Source: an uncultured Bacteroidota bacterium (lineage in GTDB: Bacteria > Bacteroidota > Bacteroidia > Chitinophagales > Saprospiraceae). From it: a DNA stretch of 11,511 bases. The stretch covers positions 1-11,511 of the forward strand of contig CALGAA010000104.1 in assembly GCA_937952445.1 (NCBI GenBank), in the 5' to 3' direction. The notes beneath the pieces were generated by a model. It saw nothing but the letters and a program-made list of their open reading frames with translations, was not told where the DNA came from and ran no database searches. Below, in pieces: positions 1-8,202 of the stretch (the first letter of the stretch is position 1; each line of letters starts with the position of its first letter). Position numbers and translations under genes: made by a program.

Positions 1-1
1 G

Positions 2-2779
2 CTCGATGAAGTGGTGGTAATCGGGTATGGAACCGTGAAAAAAAGCGACCTGACTGGATCTGTTGCCAGCATCAATGCCGAGCGATTCCAAAACCAACCC
101 GTGACCCAGGTATCGGAAATGCTGACCGGAACGGTAGCTGGTTTTAGTTCCAATCAAAGCACCTCAGCAGCAGGAGGAGCATCTATGGAGGTGCGTGGAC
201 GAAACTCCCTCAATGCAAGCACTACGCCTATGATCGTTTTGGATGGGGTAATTTACAATGGGAGTTTAAACGATATCAATCCCAACGACGTCGCTTCCAT
301 CGACATATTGAAGGATGCGAGCTCAGCAGCCGTATTTGGAGCCCGGGCTGCCTCGGGGGTTGTTCTGATCACCACGAAAAGAGGTGAAAGAGGGAAGCCG
401 AAAATCAATTTCTCTACCAAATGGGGTGCTACGGCGATTAATACAGATCATTACGGTGCCCGTTCACCGCAGGAATACATCGACTTTAGAGTGGATTATT
501 TCCGAACGGTGGACACGGATTTCCCCGAATTCCACTTTTTATCTCCCAAAAACTTGCCTCCCGATGTCACCCTTGAACAATGGAGAAGCACGGTTCCCAA
601 CCCAAATCAAAATGATGAGATCGAATGGTTGAACAGGCTAAATTTTTATGCTGGTGAGATTGATGCTTATTTATCAGGGAATACGACAGATTGGCACAAG
701 GAAGTGTTTCGAACTGGGCTTCGTCAGGAATCTGATTTGAGCGTGTCGGGCGGATCAGAGAATGCACGCTATTTTTGGTCCGTAGGTTACACGGATAACG
801 AAGGGATTATCCAGGGCGATGAGTTTTCCGTAGTGCGATCCAGATTGAACGTTGATTTTGATATCGTGGACTGGTTAAAAGTAGGGGCTAATGTACAGTT
901 CTCCTCTCGCGATGAAAGTGCTGTGCCGGCGAATGTAGGTCAAATGGAGATCGTTACCCCATTTGGTCAAATGCGGCATGATAATGGGGATTTGGTGTGG
1001 TATCCGGGCGACTCAGAAAATGCTCAAAACCCGCTGATCAATACCTTTGGTCAAGATCGGGAGCGAAAAATCAATAGCTTATTCTCCTCCGTATTCGCAG
1101 AAGTTAAATTGCCCCTGGGCATTAGCTATCGATTATCGTATCAACCACGCATCCAGACCATCCGGGATTACAATTACTGGTCACCCAAGACGATTACTGG
1201 ATCGCGTAGCTTTGATAATGGACGAGCTACAAGACTCGATTATAATAATTACGAATGGATGATCGACAACCTGGTGAAATGGAACCGGGAATTTGGCAGC
1301 CACAACCTGGACGTAACGTTCTTATACAACGCTGAGAAAAACAGCGTGTGGCAGACCAGTACCACGAACAATACCTTCTATCCGAGCCCGACCCTGGGTT
1401 ATTCCGGAATTCAGTTTGGTATTAATCCAGCCCTCTCTGCGAGTGATTCGGAGATTACCGGCGATGGTATGATGGGACGTATCAATTATTCGTATTTGAG
1501 TAAATATTTGTTGACATTATCGGTTCGACGTGATGGTTTTTCAGCATTCGGACAGGAAAATCCAAGGGCGGTATTTCCGGCTGCTGCCTTCGCGTGGGTA
1601 CTATCCGAAGAGAATTTCTTCAACCTAACGGATGTTAATCAATTGAAACTGCGGGCGTCTTGGGGACTCAACGGAAACCGGGATATCGGAGGTTATGCAG
1701 CGCTTGCTCAGTTGAGTTCAAACCAATATTCAGATGGCACTAATTTGTTAATCGGGGTTTCCAACAGTACACTGGCTAACCGTGCCCTCATCTGGGAGGA
1801 GACCGAATCGCTCAATTTTGGAATAGACGCTTCTCTCTTGAATTACCGGTTGAACATCACGCTCGATTTTTATGACATGGATACCCGAAATCTGTTGGTC
1901 CGACGAATACTCCCCTCCACCACCGGATTCAGCAATGTGACAACCAACATCGGAAAGCTGGGCAATAAAGGCTTTGAACTAACGGTAGGAACAGTGAATA
2001 TGGATCGGCCTTCATTTGGATGGAAAACCGATTTTAATTTTTCATTGAATAGAAATAAACTCAAAAATCTGTTTGGCGAGTATGGAGATTATGTGTTGGA
2101 AGGCGAAGAATTGTATGGAGAGGTTCCGGATTTTGAAAACGAGTGGTTCATTGGCCGGGCGATCGATGCGGTATGGAATTACGATATCCTGGGAATGTGG
2201 CAAGTGGAAGAAGCCGAGGAGGCGAAAGTTTACAATTTGAAACCCGGAGATATCAAAGCATTCGACCGGAATGGAGACGGTAGGTATGAGGCCCTATACG
2301 ACAAATCCTTTATTGGATACACCGAGCCTCGGTATCGCATTGGGATGCGAAATGAATTTTCATTTCTCCAAAATTTTTCTGCGAGCATATTTTTGCGGGC
2401 CGATCTGGGTCATATTGGTCACTTCTCACAGGCTTTGGCCGACTGGTCTACATTTGACCGTCGAGGAGTGCCCAAAGGTCTAGGGTACTGGACTCCTGAT
2501 AATCGATCAGATGCATGGCCCCGCTTGTCAAAAAACGTTACCCCCTACGGCGGAGGCATCCAGGTGTTCAAACCCCGGTCATTCCTGCGGGTTCAGGACG
2601 TTTCACTCGCTTACAACCTGCCTTCCTCAACCCTCAGCACCCTGCGAATTGATAATCTACGGGTTTTCGTGGCTGCCCGCAACCTGCTGACGTTTTCAGA
2701 CTGGCCTGGCTATGATCCGGAATCTATGCATTCCCCTATGCCAAGGACGTTTACAGCAGGCGTAAATGTGGGATTATAA
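2..2779 (+). CDS. SusC/RagA-family TonB-dependent outer-membrane transporter, 5'-partial
   Basis: This is an outer-membrane beta-barrel that imports oligomers using TonB energy, normally paired with a SusD lipoprotein. The frame is open from base 2, so the signal peptide and the N-terminal carboxypeptidase-regulatory-like domain typical of the family lie upstream of the window; 925 residues are visible. They open with the SusC signature LDEVVVIGYGT. The TonB plug follows at about visible residues 14-130, including VLDGVIYNG near 80 and the family motif GVVLITTKRG near 119-128. The rest is barrel, rich in alternating aromatic strands. A DRNGDG calcium-type loop sits near residue 755, followed by the usual GYTEPRY segment. 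The last residue is Leu rather than the aromatic common in outer-membrane barrels. The stop lies 35 bases before the SusD start, so the two are almost certainly cotranscribed. The family call is firm; the ligand cannot be read from the sequence. Confidence 0.96.
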   Translation, partial: LDEVVVIGYGTVKKSDLTGSVASINAERFQNQPVTQVSEMLTGTVAGFSSNQSTSAAGGASMEVRGRNSLNASTTPMIVLDGVIYNGSLNDINPNDVASIDILKDASSAAVFGARAASGVVLITTKRGERGKPKINFSTKWGATAINTDHYGARSPQEYIDFRVDYFRTVDTDFPEFHFLSPKNLPPDVTLEQWRSTVPNPNQNDEIEWLNRLNFYAGEIDAYLSGNTTDWHKEVFRTGLRQESDLSVSGGSENARYFWSVGYTDNEGIIQGDEFSVVRSRLNVDFDIVDWLKVGANVQFSSRDESAVPANVGQMEIVTPFGQMRHDNGDLVWYPGDSENAQNPLINTFGQDRERKINSLFSSVFAEVKLPLGISYRLSYQPRIQTIRDYNYWSPKTITGSRSFDNGRATRLDYNNYEWMIDNLVKWNREFGSHNLDVTFLYNAEKNSVWQTSTTNNTFYPSPTLGYSGIQFGINPALSASDSEITGDGMMGRINYSYLSKYLLTLSVRRDGFSAFGQENPRAVFPAAAFAWVLSEENFFNLTDVNQLKLRASWGLNGNRDIGGYAALAQLSSNQYSDGTNLLIGVSNSTLANRALIWEETESLNFGIDASLLNYRLNITLDFYDMDTRNLLVRRILPSTTGFSNVTTNIGKLGNKGFELTVGTVNMDRPSFGWKTDFNFSLNRNKLKNLFGEYGDYVLEGEELYGEVPDFENEWFIGRAIDAVWNYDILGMWQVEEAEEAKVYNLKPGDIKAFDRNGDGRYEALYDKSFIGYTEPRYRIGMRNEFSFLQNFSASIFLRADLGHIGHFSQALADWSTFDRRGVPKGLGYWTPDNRSDAWPRLSKNVTPYGGGIQVFKPRSFLRVQDVSLAYNLPSSTLSTLRIDNLRVFVAARNLLTFSDWPGYDPESMHSPMPRTFTAGVNVGL

Positions 2780-2814
2780 ATAATTTGAAAAACCAAGCAT
2801 TAAAATATATTAGC

Positions 2815-4575
2815 ATGAAAAATTTGATCAGATATATATTCATAGCGGTGGTTCTGTTTTCTTCTTCATGTTCAGAAGAATTCCTGGAACCCAAACCAAA
2901 ATCCTTCTTTGCACCGGAGAATGTTTTCGTCGACAAAACGGGATTTGAATCCCTACTGGTGACCATGCGTAAAAATTTGGTCAGTGAAGTGAGTGGTTAT
3001 AAGCATTTCATTTCGCATCAGGTAGCAGCCAGCGAATTGGGAGCTCCGTTGTTGCAATTTGACTTTTACAATTTAACTCCATCTACGGACCGTTACCAGC
3101 AGTTCGTGAATCAAATCAATACGATTTATCGTTTTGTGAAAGACGCCAATGTGGCCATTACGCGAATTGATGACATTGAATGGCCCAGTCAGGCAGAAAG
3201 GGACCAGGTTTTGGCTGAAGCCCTTTGGCATCGGGCGTACTGGTATTACAGGCTGGTACACAATTACGGTGATGTACCTTTTGTCAACGAAGAAGTGACC
3301 AGCCCCCGACTGGATTTTTCAACACATAGCCGCTGGGCGATTCTCGATAAAATCGCTTCGGATTTGGAGTTTGCGGTTCCCAATTTGCCCGAAAATGTCG
3401 CACCGGGTGCGATTTCACAGGGAGCCGGATATCACTTATTGTCTAAAGTTCAATTAGCGAATATGAATTTTGACGGGGCAATTGATGCTGCTTCTCAGGT
3501 GATAAATAGTGGCCAATACGAATTGATGCGAAATCGATTTGGAGAAGATGTGAGTGATTCCAGACGAAATGTAATTTGGGATCTGCATCGGCCCAATAAC
3601 AAAAACATTCCCCAAAATAGGGAAACCATTTTGGCGATTGTCGATCGTTTTGAAGACCCCGATGGAGCAAAAACGGCAGGGTCTTATTCTATGAGGCATT
3701 ATGCAGCGTCCTGGTGGCACTCAGTCAACCGGGATTCCCGGGGAGAAATCGGATTTGTCAAAGATGGAATCCAATTTGACACCCTTGGAAACGGGAACCC
3801 CGATGTCGCGGCTTCCAATTACCATACGTATGATATTTGGAATGAATTTGGACATACCTGGTCGACCACACCTGATTTACGTCGTGCAGATATTAACTGG
3901 GTGGACAAGCACGAACTGATATACAACAATCCAAATTCCGTCAACTTTGGAGAACCTTGGAGAGGAGAGTGGATGGGAAATCCTTCCGACAGTGTTTATA
4001 CCGCTTTCGCCTGGCCCCATTACAAAGTATACAATCCTCAGCAAAACCCGGAAGCTCTTCCCAATGGTGGTAATGGAGACCAATATATTTATCGTTTAGC
4101 AGAGACGTACTTGATCAGAGCAGAAGCCTATTTTTGGAAAAACGAGTTGCAGAAAGCAGCAGATGACATCAACGTTGTTCGGGAACGTGCCGGGGCTATA
4201 CCCGTGGAAGCTTCCGATGTAACCATTGATTATATCATGGACGAACGAGCCCGTGAATTATATGCTGAAGAACCCCGTCAAAACGAATTGAACAGGGTAT
4301 CCTATATCATGGCTTCCATGAATCTGCGGGGTTATAGTCTGAGTACTATCCATGAGAACAACTTCTTCTATGACCGGGTAATTAATTTGAACAACCTGTA
4401 TTCGATCAACCCGCCACCAGTGGTGCTGGGGGAAAGTCCGCGGATGGCACCGTTCCATTTCCAATGGCCGATCGATGACCGGATGATCAATTCCAATGTA
4501 CTGGGGAAAATCAATCAAAGTCCGGGGTATACTGGATGGGAGCGAAATGTGCCCCCTTTGGAAGTAATTGAATAA
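2815..4575 (+). CDS. SusD/RagB-family nutrient-binding surface lipoprotein
   Basis: This is the surface lipoprotein that caps the neighbouring SusC barrel and binds ligand for import. I chose the ATG at 2815 (586 residues). It gives a compact signal peptide running MKNLIRYIFIAVVLF into the lipobox SSSC, with Cys19 as the lipidation site. A TTG at 2785 would add an unhelpful 10-residue extension. The acidic residues just after the Cys (CSEEFLEP) fit the Bacteroidota lipoprotein export signal for surface display. Family landmarks are the EALWHRAYWYYRLVHNYGDVPF helix region (about residues 140-160), the YIYRLAETYLIRAEAYF TPR-like helix, the DERARELYAEEPRQNELNRV segment and the C-terminal NQSPGY ending. 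SusD-type TPR helices make up most of the fold. The -3 position of the lipobox is Ser rather than Leu, a mild deviation. It follows SusC by 35 bases. Ligand identity is unknown. Confidence 0.95.
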   Translation: MKNLIRYIFIAVVLFSSSCSEEFLEPKPKSFFAPENVFVDKTGFESLLVTMRKNLVSEVSGYKHFISHQVAASELGAPLLQFDFYNLTPSTDRYQQFVNQINTIYRFVKDANVAITRIDDIEWPSQAERDQVLAEALWHRAYWYYRLVHNYGDVPFVNEEVTSPRLDFSTHSRWAILDKIASDLEFAVPNLPENVAPGAISQGAGYHLLSKVQLANMNFDGAIDAASQVINSGQYELMRNRFGEDVSDSRRNVIWDLHRPNNKNIPQNRETILAIVDRFEDPDGAKTAGSYSMRHYAASWWHSVNRDSRGEIGFVKDGIQFDTLGNGNPDVAASNYHTYDIWNEFGHTWSTTPDLRRADINWVDKHELIYNNPNSVNFGEPWRGEWMGNPSDSVYTAFAWPHYKVYNPQQNPEALPNGGNGDQYIYRLAETYLIRAEAYFWKNELQKAADDINVVRERAGAIPVEASDVTIDYIMDERARELYAEEPRQNELNRVSYIMASMNLRGYSLSTIHENNFFYDRVINLNNLYSINPPPVVLGESPRMAPFHFQWPIDDRMINSNVLGKINQSPGYTGWERNVPPLEVIE

Positions 4576-4583
4576 AATCTTAT

Positions 4584-5705
4584 ATGAAGCTAAAATTCTG
4601 TATGATAACGATTCACTGCCTGATTTATATCGTGTGTGGCAGTCCGTTGCTCACAGGACAAAATGAAAGCCCAATCACCAGGTTCTACCTATCGCATTCT
4701 GAGGAATACGTTTCGGTGGCTGATCTTGGTGATTGGGAATTTTGTCGGTGGAAAATTGCCAGCGGTATGGAGTCTGTCATGGGCCCCTTACCAGATAGAA
4801 GTTCACTATCCCGGCCGGCGGTTAAATATTTGGAAAGTGTAGAGTACCCCACATACACCAGACATTTGATTCACTATGAAGCCGTGGCGGGTGAATGGGT
4901 GCCAGCTTATCTTTATATGCCAAAACGCAGGCCTGTAGCAGGCAAACTCCCCGCGATGCTCGCATTACACCCTACCGGTGCCAATGGGAAAAGCATACTG
5001 GATGGTGCCGGTCCTCACCCATATCGGGCATATGGCAAGGAATTGGCCGAACGGGGTTACGTTGTTTTAGCTCCCGATTATCCAAGTTTTGGAGATCTCG
5101 CTGATCATGATTTTGAAAAAGATCAATATGAATCGGGCACCATGGCCGCCATTTTTTACAACATCAGAGGGGTCGATCTTATATCCTCTATGGATGAAGT
5201 AGATGCCGAAAGGATCGGGGTCATTGGTCATTCACTGGGCGGGCACAACGCCATGTTTACCGCTGCACTTGATGAACGTTTAAAGATCATCGTGTCCAGT
5301 TGCGGATGGACTTTATTGGATTATTATGATATCGGAGAACGAGCCAGTGAAATATATGGAGGAAGGTTGGGCCCTTTCGCCCAGGATCGGTATATGCCTC
5401 TTTGGAAGAATTTTGGTTTTGAAGGGGAGAAGAAGCCTTTTGACTATCATGAATTGATCGCTATGTTGGCTCCACGACATTTTTTATCCGTTTCACCGGT
5501 CAATGATTCCAATTTTGATGTGCGGGGAGTAATCCTCGGAATGGAGCAAGCGGGAGAACTATATCGCTTTTTGGGTGCCGGAGACCGGATACGGGCTCTT
5601 TATCCGGAAGCGGAACACGATTTTCCTCTTGAAGCGAGGATCGAGGCTTATGAATTAATCGATGAGGTACTGGAGCACGTCCCCTGGAAACACCATATGG
5701 AATAG
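4584..5705 (+). CDS. Secreted alpha/beta hydrolase, paralog 1 (probable esterase)
   Basis: A serine hydrolase with the alpha/beta-hydrolase fold, related to the dienelactone hydrolase / acetyl-xylan-esterase-like proteins of Bacteroidota and Planctomycetota. The 373-residue protein starts with a hydrophobic signal sequence likely cut near LLTG/Q (residue 25/26). A conserved preface GMESVMGPLPDR (61-72) is shared with the paralogs. LHPTG (128-132) probably forms the oxyanion region, and APDYPSFGD (163-171) follows. The nucleophile is Ser217 in GHSLGG. The likely acid is Asp308 in SPVNDSNFDV and the base is His345 in AEHDFP. The start lies 8 bases after the susD stop, indicating one operon. Ester cleavage on an acylated glycan or related substrate in the periplasm or outside the cell is inference; the fold also covers peptidases and thioesterases. 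Family confidence is high, substrate confidence low. Confidence 0.9.
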   Translation: MKLKFCMITIHCLIYIVCGSPLLTGQNESPITRFYLSHSEEYVSVADLGDWEFCRWKIASGMESVMGPLPDRSSLSRPAVKYLESVEYPTYTRHLIHYEAVAGEWVPAYLYMPKRRPVAGKLPAMLALHPTGANGKSILDGAGPHPYRAYGKELAERGYVVLAPDYPSFGDLADHDFEKDQYESGTMAAIFYNIRGVDLISSMDEVDAERIGVIGHSLGGHNAMFTAALDERLKIIVSSCGWTLLDYYDIGERASEIYGGRLGPFAQDRYMPLWKNFGFEGEKKPFDYHELIAMLAPRHFLSVSPVNDSNFDVRGVILGMEQAGELYRFLGAGDRIRALYPEAEHDFPLEARIEAYELIDEVLEHVPWKHHME

Positions 5706-5715
5706 GTTTCACGAT

Positions 5716-5738
5716 TTCTCCGTATACTTGAGGGAGAA
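5716..5738 (+). other. Short inverted repeat between hydrolase 1 and hydrolase 2
   Basis: In the 54-base gap between the first two hydrolases, TTCTCC (5716-5721) is repeated inverted as GGAGAA (5733-5738) around an 11-base loop that itself contains GTATAC. It could form a 6-bp hairpin in the mRNA. No T-run follows directly, so it is not a normal intrinsic terminator. It might stabilise or process the message, or be chance. Confidence 0.2.
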
Positions 5739-5759
5739 CTTAATTTGCAATTTAGTGTA

Positions 5760-6890
5760 ATGAATTCTTCAACCAAATTTCCTGTTTTAATTTTCTTTTG
5801 CCTCTTTCTGATTGGTCCTTTCAACGTCATTGCCCAAAATTGCAATAAACTATTGACTTACAAGGGACCGGATGGTGAGGATCTTCCGGTTCGAAATTTA
5901 TTCGACTGGGAGATAAAGAAAGCACAGATTTTGGATAGTGCTCAGGCTGTATTTGGTCCTCTTCCTCCTATTCCCACTCTTCCTCCGTATCAAAAATATG
6001 ATTTTTCCTTCCCTGATTTTGATGAAGTCATACTGGACAGCCTGGTTCGTGAAAAGCATACGCGATACAACATCCAATTTACCGTTGCGGAGCATGAAAC
6101 AGTATTGGCGTATTTATATATTCCTCATGAAAAAGGGGCGACGGAGAAATACCCGGCGATGCTGGCTTTGCCTCCGACCACGGGCAGGTCCCTGATGGAC
6201 GGCAGAGTTCCGTACGCCCGGGAGCTGGCTGACCGGGGTTACATCGTCCTGGCGACTGAATATCCGGGTACAGGAGAATTGAAAGATTATGATTTCGAGC
6301 GTGACAGATACCAGTCTGGGGTGATGAAGGGTATTTTCAATCACATTCGCTGTGTGGATTTTCTTCAGTCGCGGAATGATGTTGATCGGATGCGGATCGG
6401 CGCGATAGGCCACTCGCTTGGAGGCCACAGTGCTATCTTTCTTGGCGCATTCGATCCCCGGATCAAGGTCATTGTGTCGAGCGTGGGATGGACCCTAATG
6501 GAGTATTACAACCTCGGAGAAATAGCATCTGCACGATATGGGGGACGTCTTGGGCCCTGGGCGCAGGACCGATATGCTCCTTTATTCAGAACTAAATATG
6601 GGTTGGATCCGGATCGGTTTCCGGTCAATTTTGATGAATTGATAGGGGCGTTGGCACCACGGTATTTTTACTCCAATTCCCCTATACACGACTCCAATTT
6701 CGACGTTGAAGGGGTGAGGAAAGGAATCGCATGTGTCTCAGAAATATATCGATTGTATGGAGCGGAGGAGAATTTACAGGTGCGGTATCCGATCGCGGGT
6801 CATAACTTTCCGGATTCGGTTCGAATGGATGCCTATCGTTTTATAGATAAGGCATTGATGCATACGAACCTTTTCGAAGATGAAGAATAA
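5760..6890 (+). CDS. Secreted alpha/beta hydrolase, paralog 2 (divergent)
   Basis: The second of three paralogous secreted serine hydrolases. I use the ATG at 5760 (376 residues) instead of an in-frame TTG at 5745, because it gives a clean signal peptide: a Lys, then a hydrophobic run ending VIAQ, with cleavage after Ala25 leaving Gln at the N-terminus. The triad is Ser219 (GHSLGG), Asp311 (SPIHDSNFDV) and His348 (AGHNFP). It is the most diverged copy. The GMEDVMGPLPDR preface becomes AQAVFGPLPPIP (61-72). The LHPTG oxyanion region becomes LPPTTG (137-142). The following loop is several residues shorter (SLMDGRVPYAREL). APDYPSFGD becomes ATEYPGTGE. The conserved SSCGW becomes SSVGW. These changes line the predicted active-site entrance, so its substrate may differ from that of its neighbours. 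It begins 54 bases after paralog 1. Family call firm; function inferred. Confidence 0.9.
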   Translation: MNSSTKFPVLIFFCLFLIGPFNVIAQNCNKLLTYKGPDGEDLPVRNLFDWEIKKAQILDSAQAVFGPLPPIPTLPPYQKYDFSFPDFDEVILDSLVREKHTRYNIQFTVAEHETVLAYLYIPHEKGATEKYPAMLALPPTTGRSLMDGRVPYARELADRGYIVLATEYPGTGELKDYDFERDRYQSGVMKGIFNHIRCVDFLQSRNDVDRMRIGAIGHSLGGHSAIFLGAFDPRIKVIVSSVGWTLMEYYNLGEIASARYGGRLGPWAQDRYAPLFRTKYGLDPDRFPVNFDELIGALAPRYFYSNSPIHDSNFDVEGVRKGIACVSEIYRLYGAEENLQVRYPIAGHNFPDSVRMDAYRFIDKALMHTNLFEDEE

Positions 6891-6910
6891 AAAGGGGGAT
6901 ATGGATTGAC

Positions 6911-6924
6911 TACCCTGCAGGGTA
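6911..6924. promoter_or_regulatory. Perfect 14-bp palindrome, candidate operator or short hairpin
   Basis: TACCCTGCAGGGTA is a perfect palindrome in the longest internal gap (6891-6997). Its half AGGGTA recurs at 6976-6981 in a similar context (GCAGGGTA versus GAAGGGTA). In RNA it could fold only as a 5-bp stem with a TGCA loop. A T6 run occurs at 6937-6942, 12 bases after the stem, too far for a canonical terminator. I found no convincing Bacteroidota -33/-7 promoter (TTTG / TAnnTTTG) here. A dimeric regulator site is possible but unproven. Confidence 0.3.
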
Positions 6925-6981
6925 TGTAATGCCAACTTTTTTGTAAATATCAATAATACGCACCTGGTGGTTTGAAGGGTA

Positions 6982-6997
6982 GGCTTTTCAAAAAGCC
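6982..6997 (+). other. Inverted repeat abutting the hydrolase 3 start codon
   Basis: GGCTTTT (6982-6988) and AAAAGCC (6991-6997) are exact reverse complements separated by two bases, and the second arm ends right before the ATG at 6998. In mRNA it could form a hairpin of about 5-6 bp with a 4-6 base loop next to the initiation codon, which might dampen initiation there. In-frame ATGs at 7004 and 7019 are possible alternatives. The signal is short and could be chance. Confidence 0.2.
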
Positions 6998-8161
6998 ATG
7001 AAAATGAAAAAATATAATATGCTTATTTTTCAATCATTACCTTGTTTACAGAAAATACCACTTTGGTATTTATTTGGCGCTCTCATTTTGCCGATAAATA
7101 TTCTATTGGGGCAAAAAGTGAATCACGATCCAATCACCTTCGATTTAACCAATTTCCGAAAAGTCACCTTTACATCACCTGAGGACAGAGATCGATACCA
7201 TCAATCCATTATCAGAGGCATGGAGGATGTCATGGGGCCTTTACCGGATAGAAAAAGCCTTCCTTCCCTTAATATCCGTAAGATAGATTCCTTGCGAACT
7301 GATAAGTACATAAAATATAAAATAGATTTTTTAGCCCACGAAAACGAACGTGTTTCGGCTAATTTATATATGCCAGTTGATCATGACCCTCGAATAAAAC
7401 TGGCCGGAATCCTTGCATTGCATCCCACCGGGGAGAAAGGCAAAGAAATTGTAGATGGAAAAGGGCCATACCCAAATCGGGCATATGCCAAAGAATTAGC
7501 CGAAAGAGGTTACGTGGTGATTGCACCAGATTATCCGAGCTTTGGGGACTTAAAAAATCATGATTTTTCATCGGACAGGTACCAATCCGGCACCATGGCT
7601 GGAATATTTTACCATATGCGCAGTGTGGATGTGTTGGAACATCTGGATATAATAGATAGGGAAAGGATAGGTGTAATTGGTCATTCTCTTGGGGGACACA
7701 ATGCGATCTTCCTGGCAGCATTTGACCCGCGCATTAAGGTAGTTGTTTCAAGCTGCGGTTGGACTTTGTTTCCCTATTATGACCTGGACGTCATCATTGG
7801 AAAACATTTCGGAGGTCGGTTCGGCTGTTGGGCTCAGCAGCGGTACATGCCCTTGTTTCGGGATAAATATCACCTAAATCTGGAAGACTTCCCCTTTGAT
7901 TTTGACCAGGCCATTTTTGCTATCGCACCCCGTGCCTTTTTTTCCAATTCACCGCTCCACGACAATGATTTTTATGTAAAAGGGGTGGAAAAAGGGATGA
8001 TAAATATTAAACGCCTATACAACTGGTTGGGAGTCAGTTCAAAACTGGAAGTGCATTACCCGGATGCCGATCATGATTTCCCTACAGATGTGAGAACTCA
8101 AGCCTATTCCTTTTTAGACAGGCAATTAAGTCATTCTCCTTTGCCGCATTTTATTGAATAA
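6998..8161 (+). CDS. Secreted alpha/beta hydrolase, paralog 3 (probable esterase)
   Basis: The third tandem serine hydrolase, 387 residues, closer to paralog 1 than to paralog 2. Shared stretches with paralog 1 include VMGPLPDR (78-85), LHPTG (141-145), KELAERGYVV (165-174), APDYPSFGDL (177-186), GTMAGIFY and SSCGWT. The predicted triad is Ser230 (GHSLGG), Asp322 (SPLHDNDFYV) and His359 (ADHDFP). The N-terminus is long for a signal peptide: about 20 polar or mixed residues precede the hydrophobic core PLWYLFGALILPINILLG, with cleavage probably before Gln39. The start may therefore be the ATG at 6998, 7004 or 7019. It follows the longest internal gap (107 bases), so a separate promoter is possible, although same-strand packing favours one transcript. 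Esterase activity on an acylated substrate is inferred from the family only. Confidence 0.9.
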   Translation: MKMKKYNMLIFQSLPCLQKIPLWYLFGALILPINILLGQKVNHDPITFDLTNFRKVTFTSPEDRDRYHQSIIRGMEDVMGPLPDRKSLPSLNIRKIDSLRTDKYIKYKIDFLAHENERVSANLYMPVDHDPRIKLAGILALHPTGEKGKEIVDGKGPYPNRAYAKELAERGYVVIAPDYPSFGDLKNHDFSSDRYQSGTMAGIFYHMRSVDVLEHLDIIDRERIGVIGHSLGGHNAIFLAAFDPRIKVVVSSCGWTLFPYYDLDVIIGKHFGGRFGCWAQQRYMPLFRDKYHLNLEDFPFDFDQAIFAIAPRAFFSNSPLHDNDFYVKGVEKGMINIKRLYNWLGVSSKLEVHYPDADHDFPTDVRTQAYSFLDRQLSHSPLPHFIE

Positions 8162-8202
8162 AATAAAAGATATTACTTCAAGACCAAAATTTACAACATC
8201 CT

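Noticed and set aside
11..2779. Treating a GTG at 11 as the real start of the SusC gene
   Set aside because: The frame continues to base 2 with LDE before VVVIGYGT, which is the middle of the known SusC signature; signal peptide and N-terminal domain are missing, so the gene is cut by the window edge.
2785..2814. TTG start for the SusD gene
   Set aside because: The ATG at 2815 gives a standard-length lipoprotein signal; the extension adds ten residues with no signal-peptide logic.
5745..5759. TTG start for hydrolase 2
   Set aside because: The ATG at 5760 gives a normal signal peptide; the TTG adds only five residues.
6911..6942. Intrinsic terminator after hydrolase 2 (palindrome plus T6)
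   Set aside because: The stem is only 5 bp in RNA and the T-run begins 12 bases after it, so it does not fit the usual terminator layout.
6925..6997. A sigma-ABfr type promoter (TTTG / TAnnTTTG) for hydrolase 3
   Set aside because: TTTTTTG at 6937 and GGTTTGA near 6969 give partial matches, but the -7 box lacks the TA and the spacing is too long.
7359..7721. A 120-residue reverse-strand ORF inside hydrolase 3, and other antisense ORFs such as 6114-6428 and 10949-11239
   Set aside because: All are fully inside strongly supported + strand genes and their translations show no domain-like patterns.
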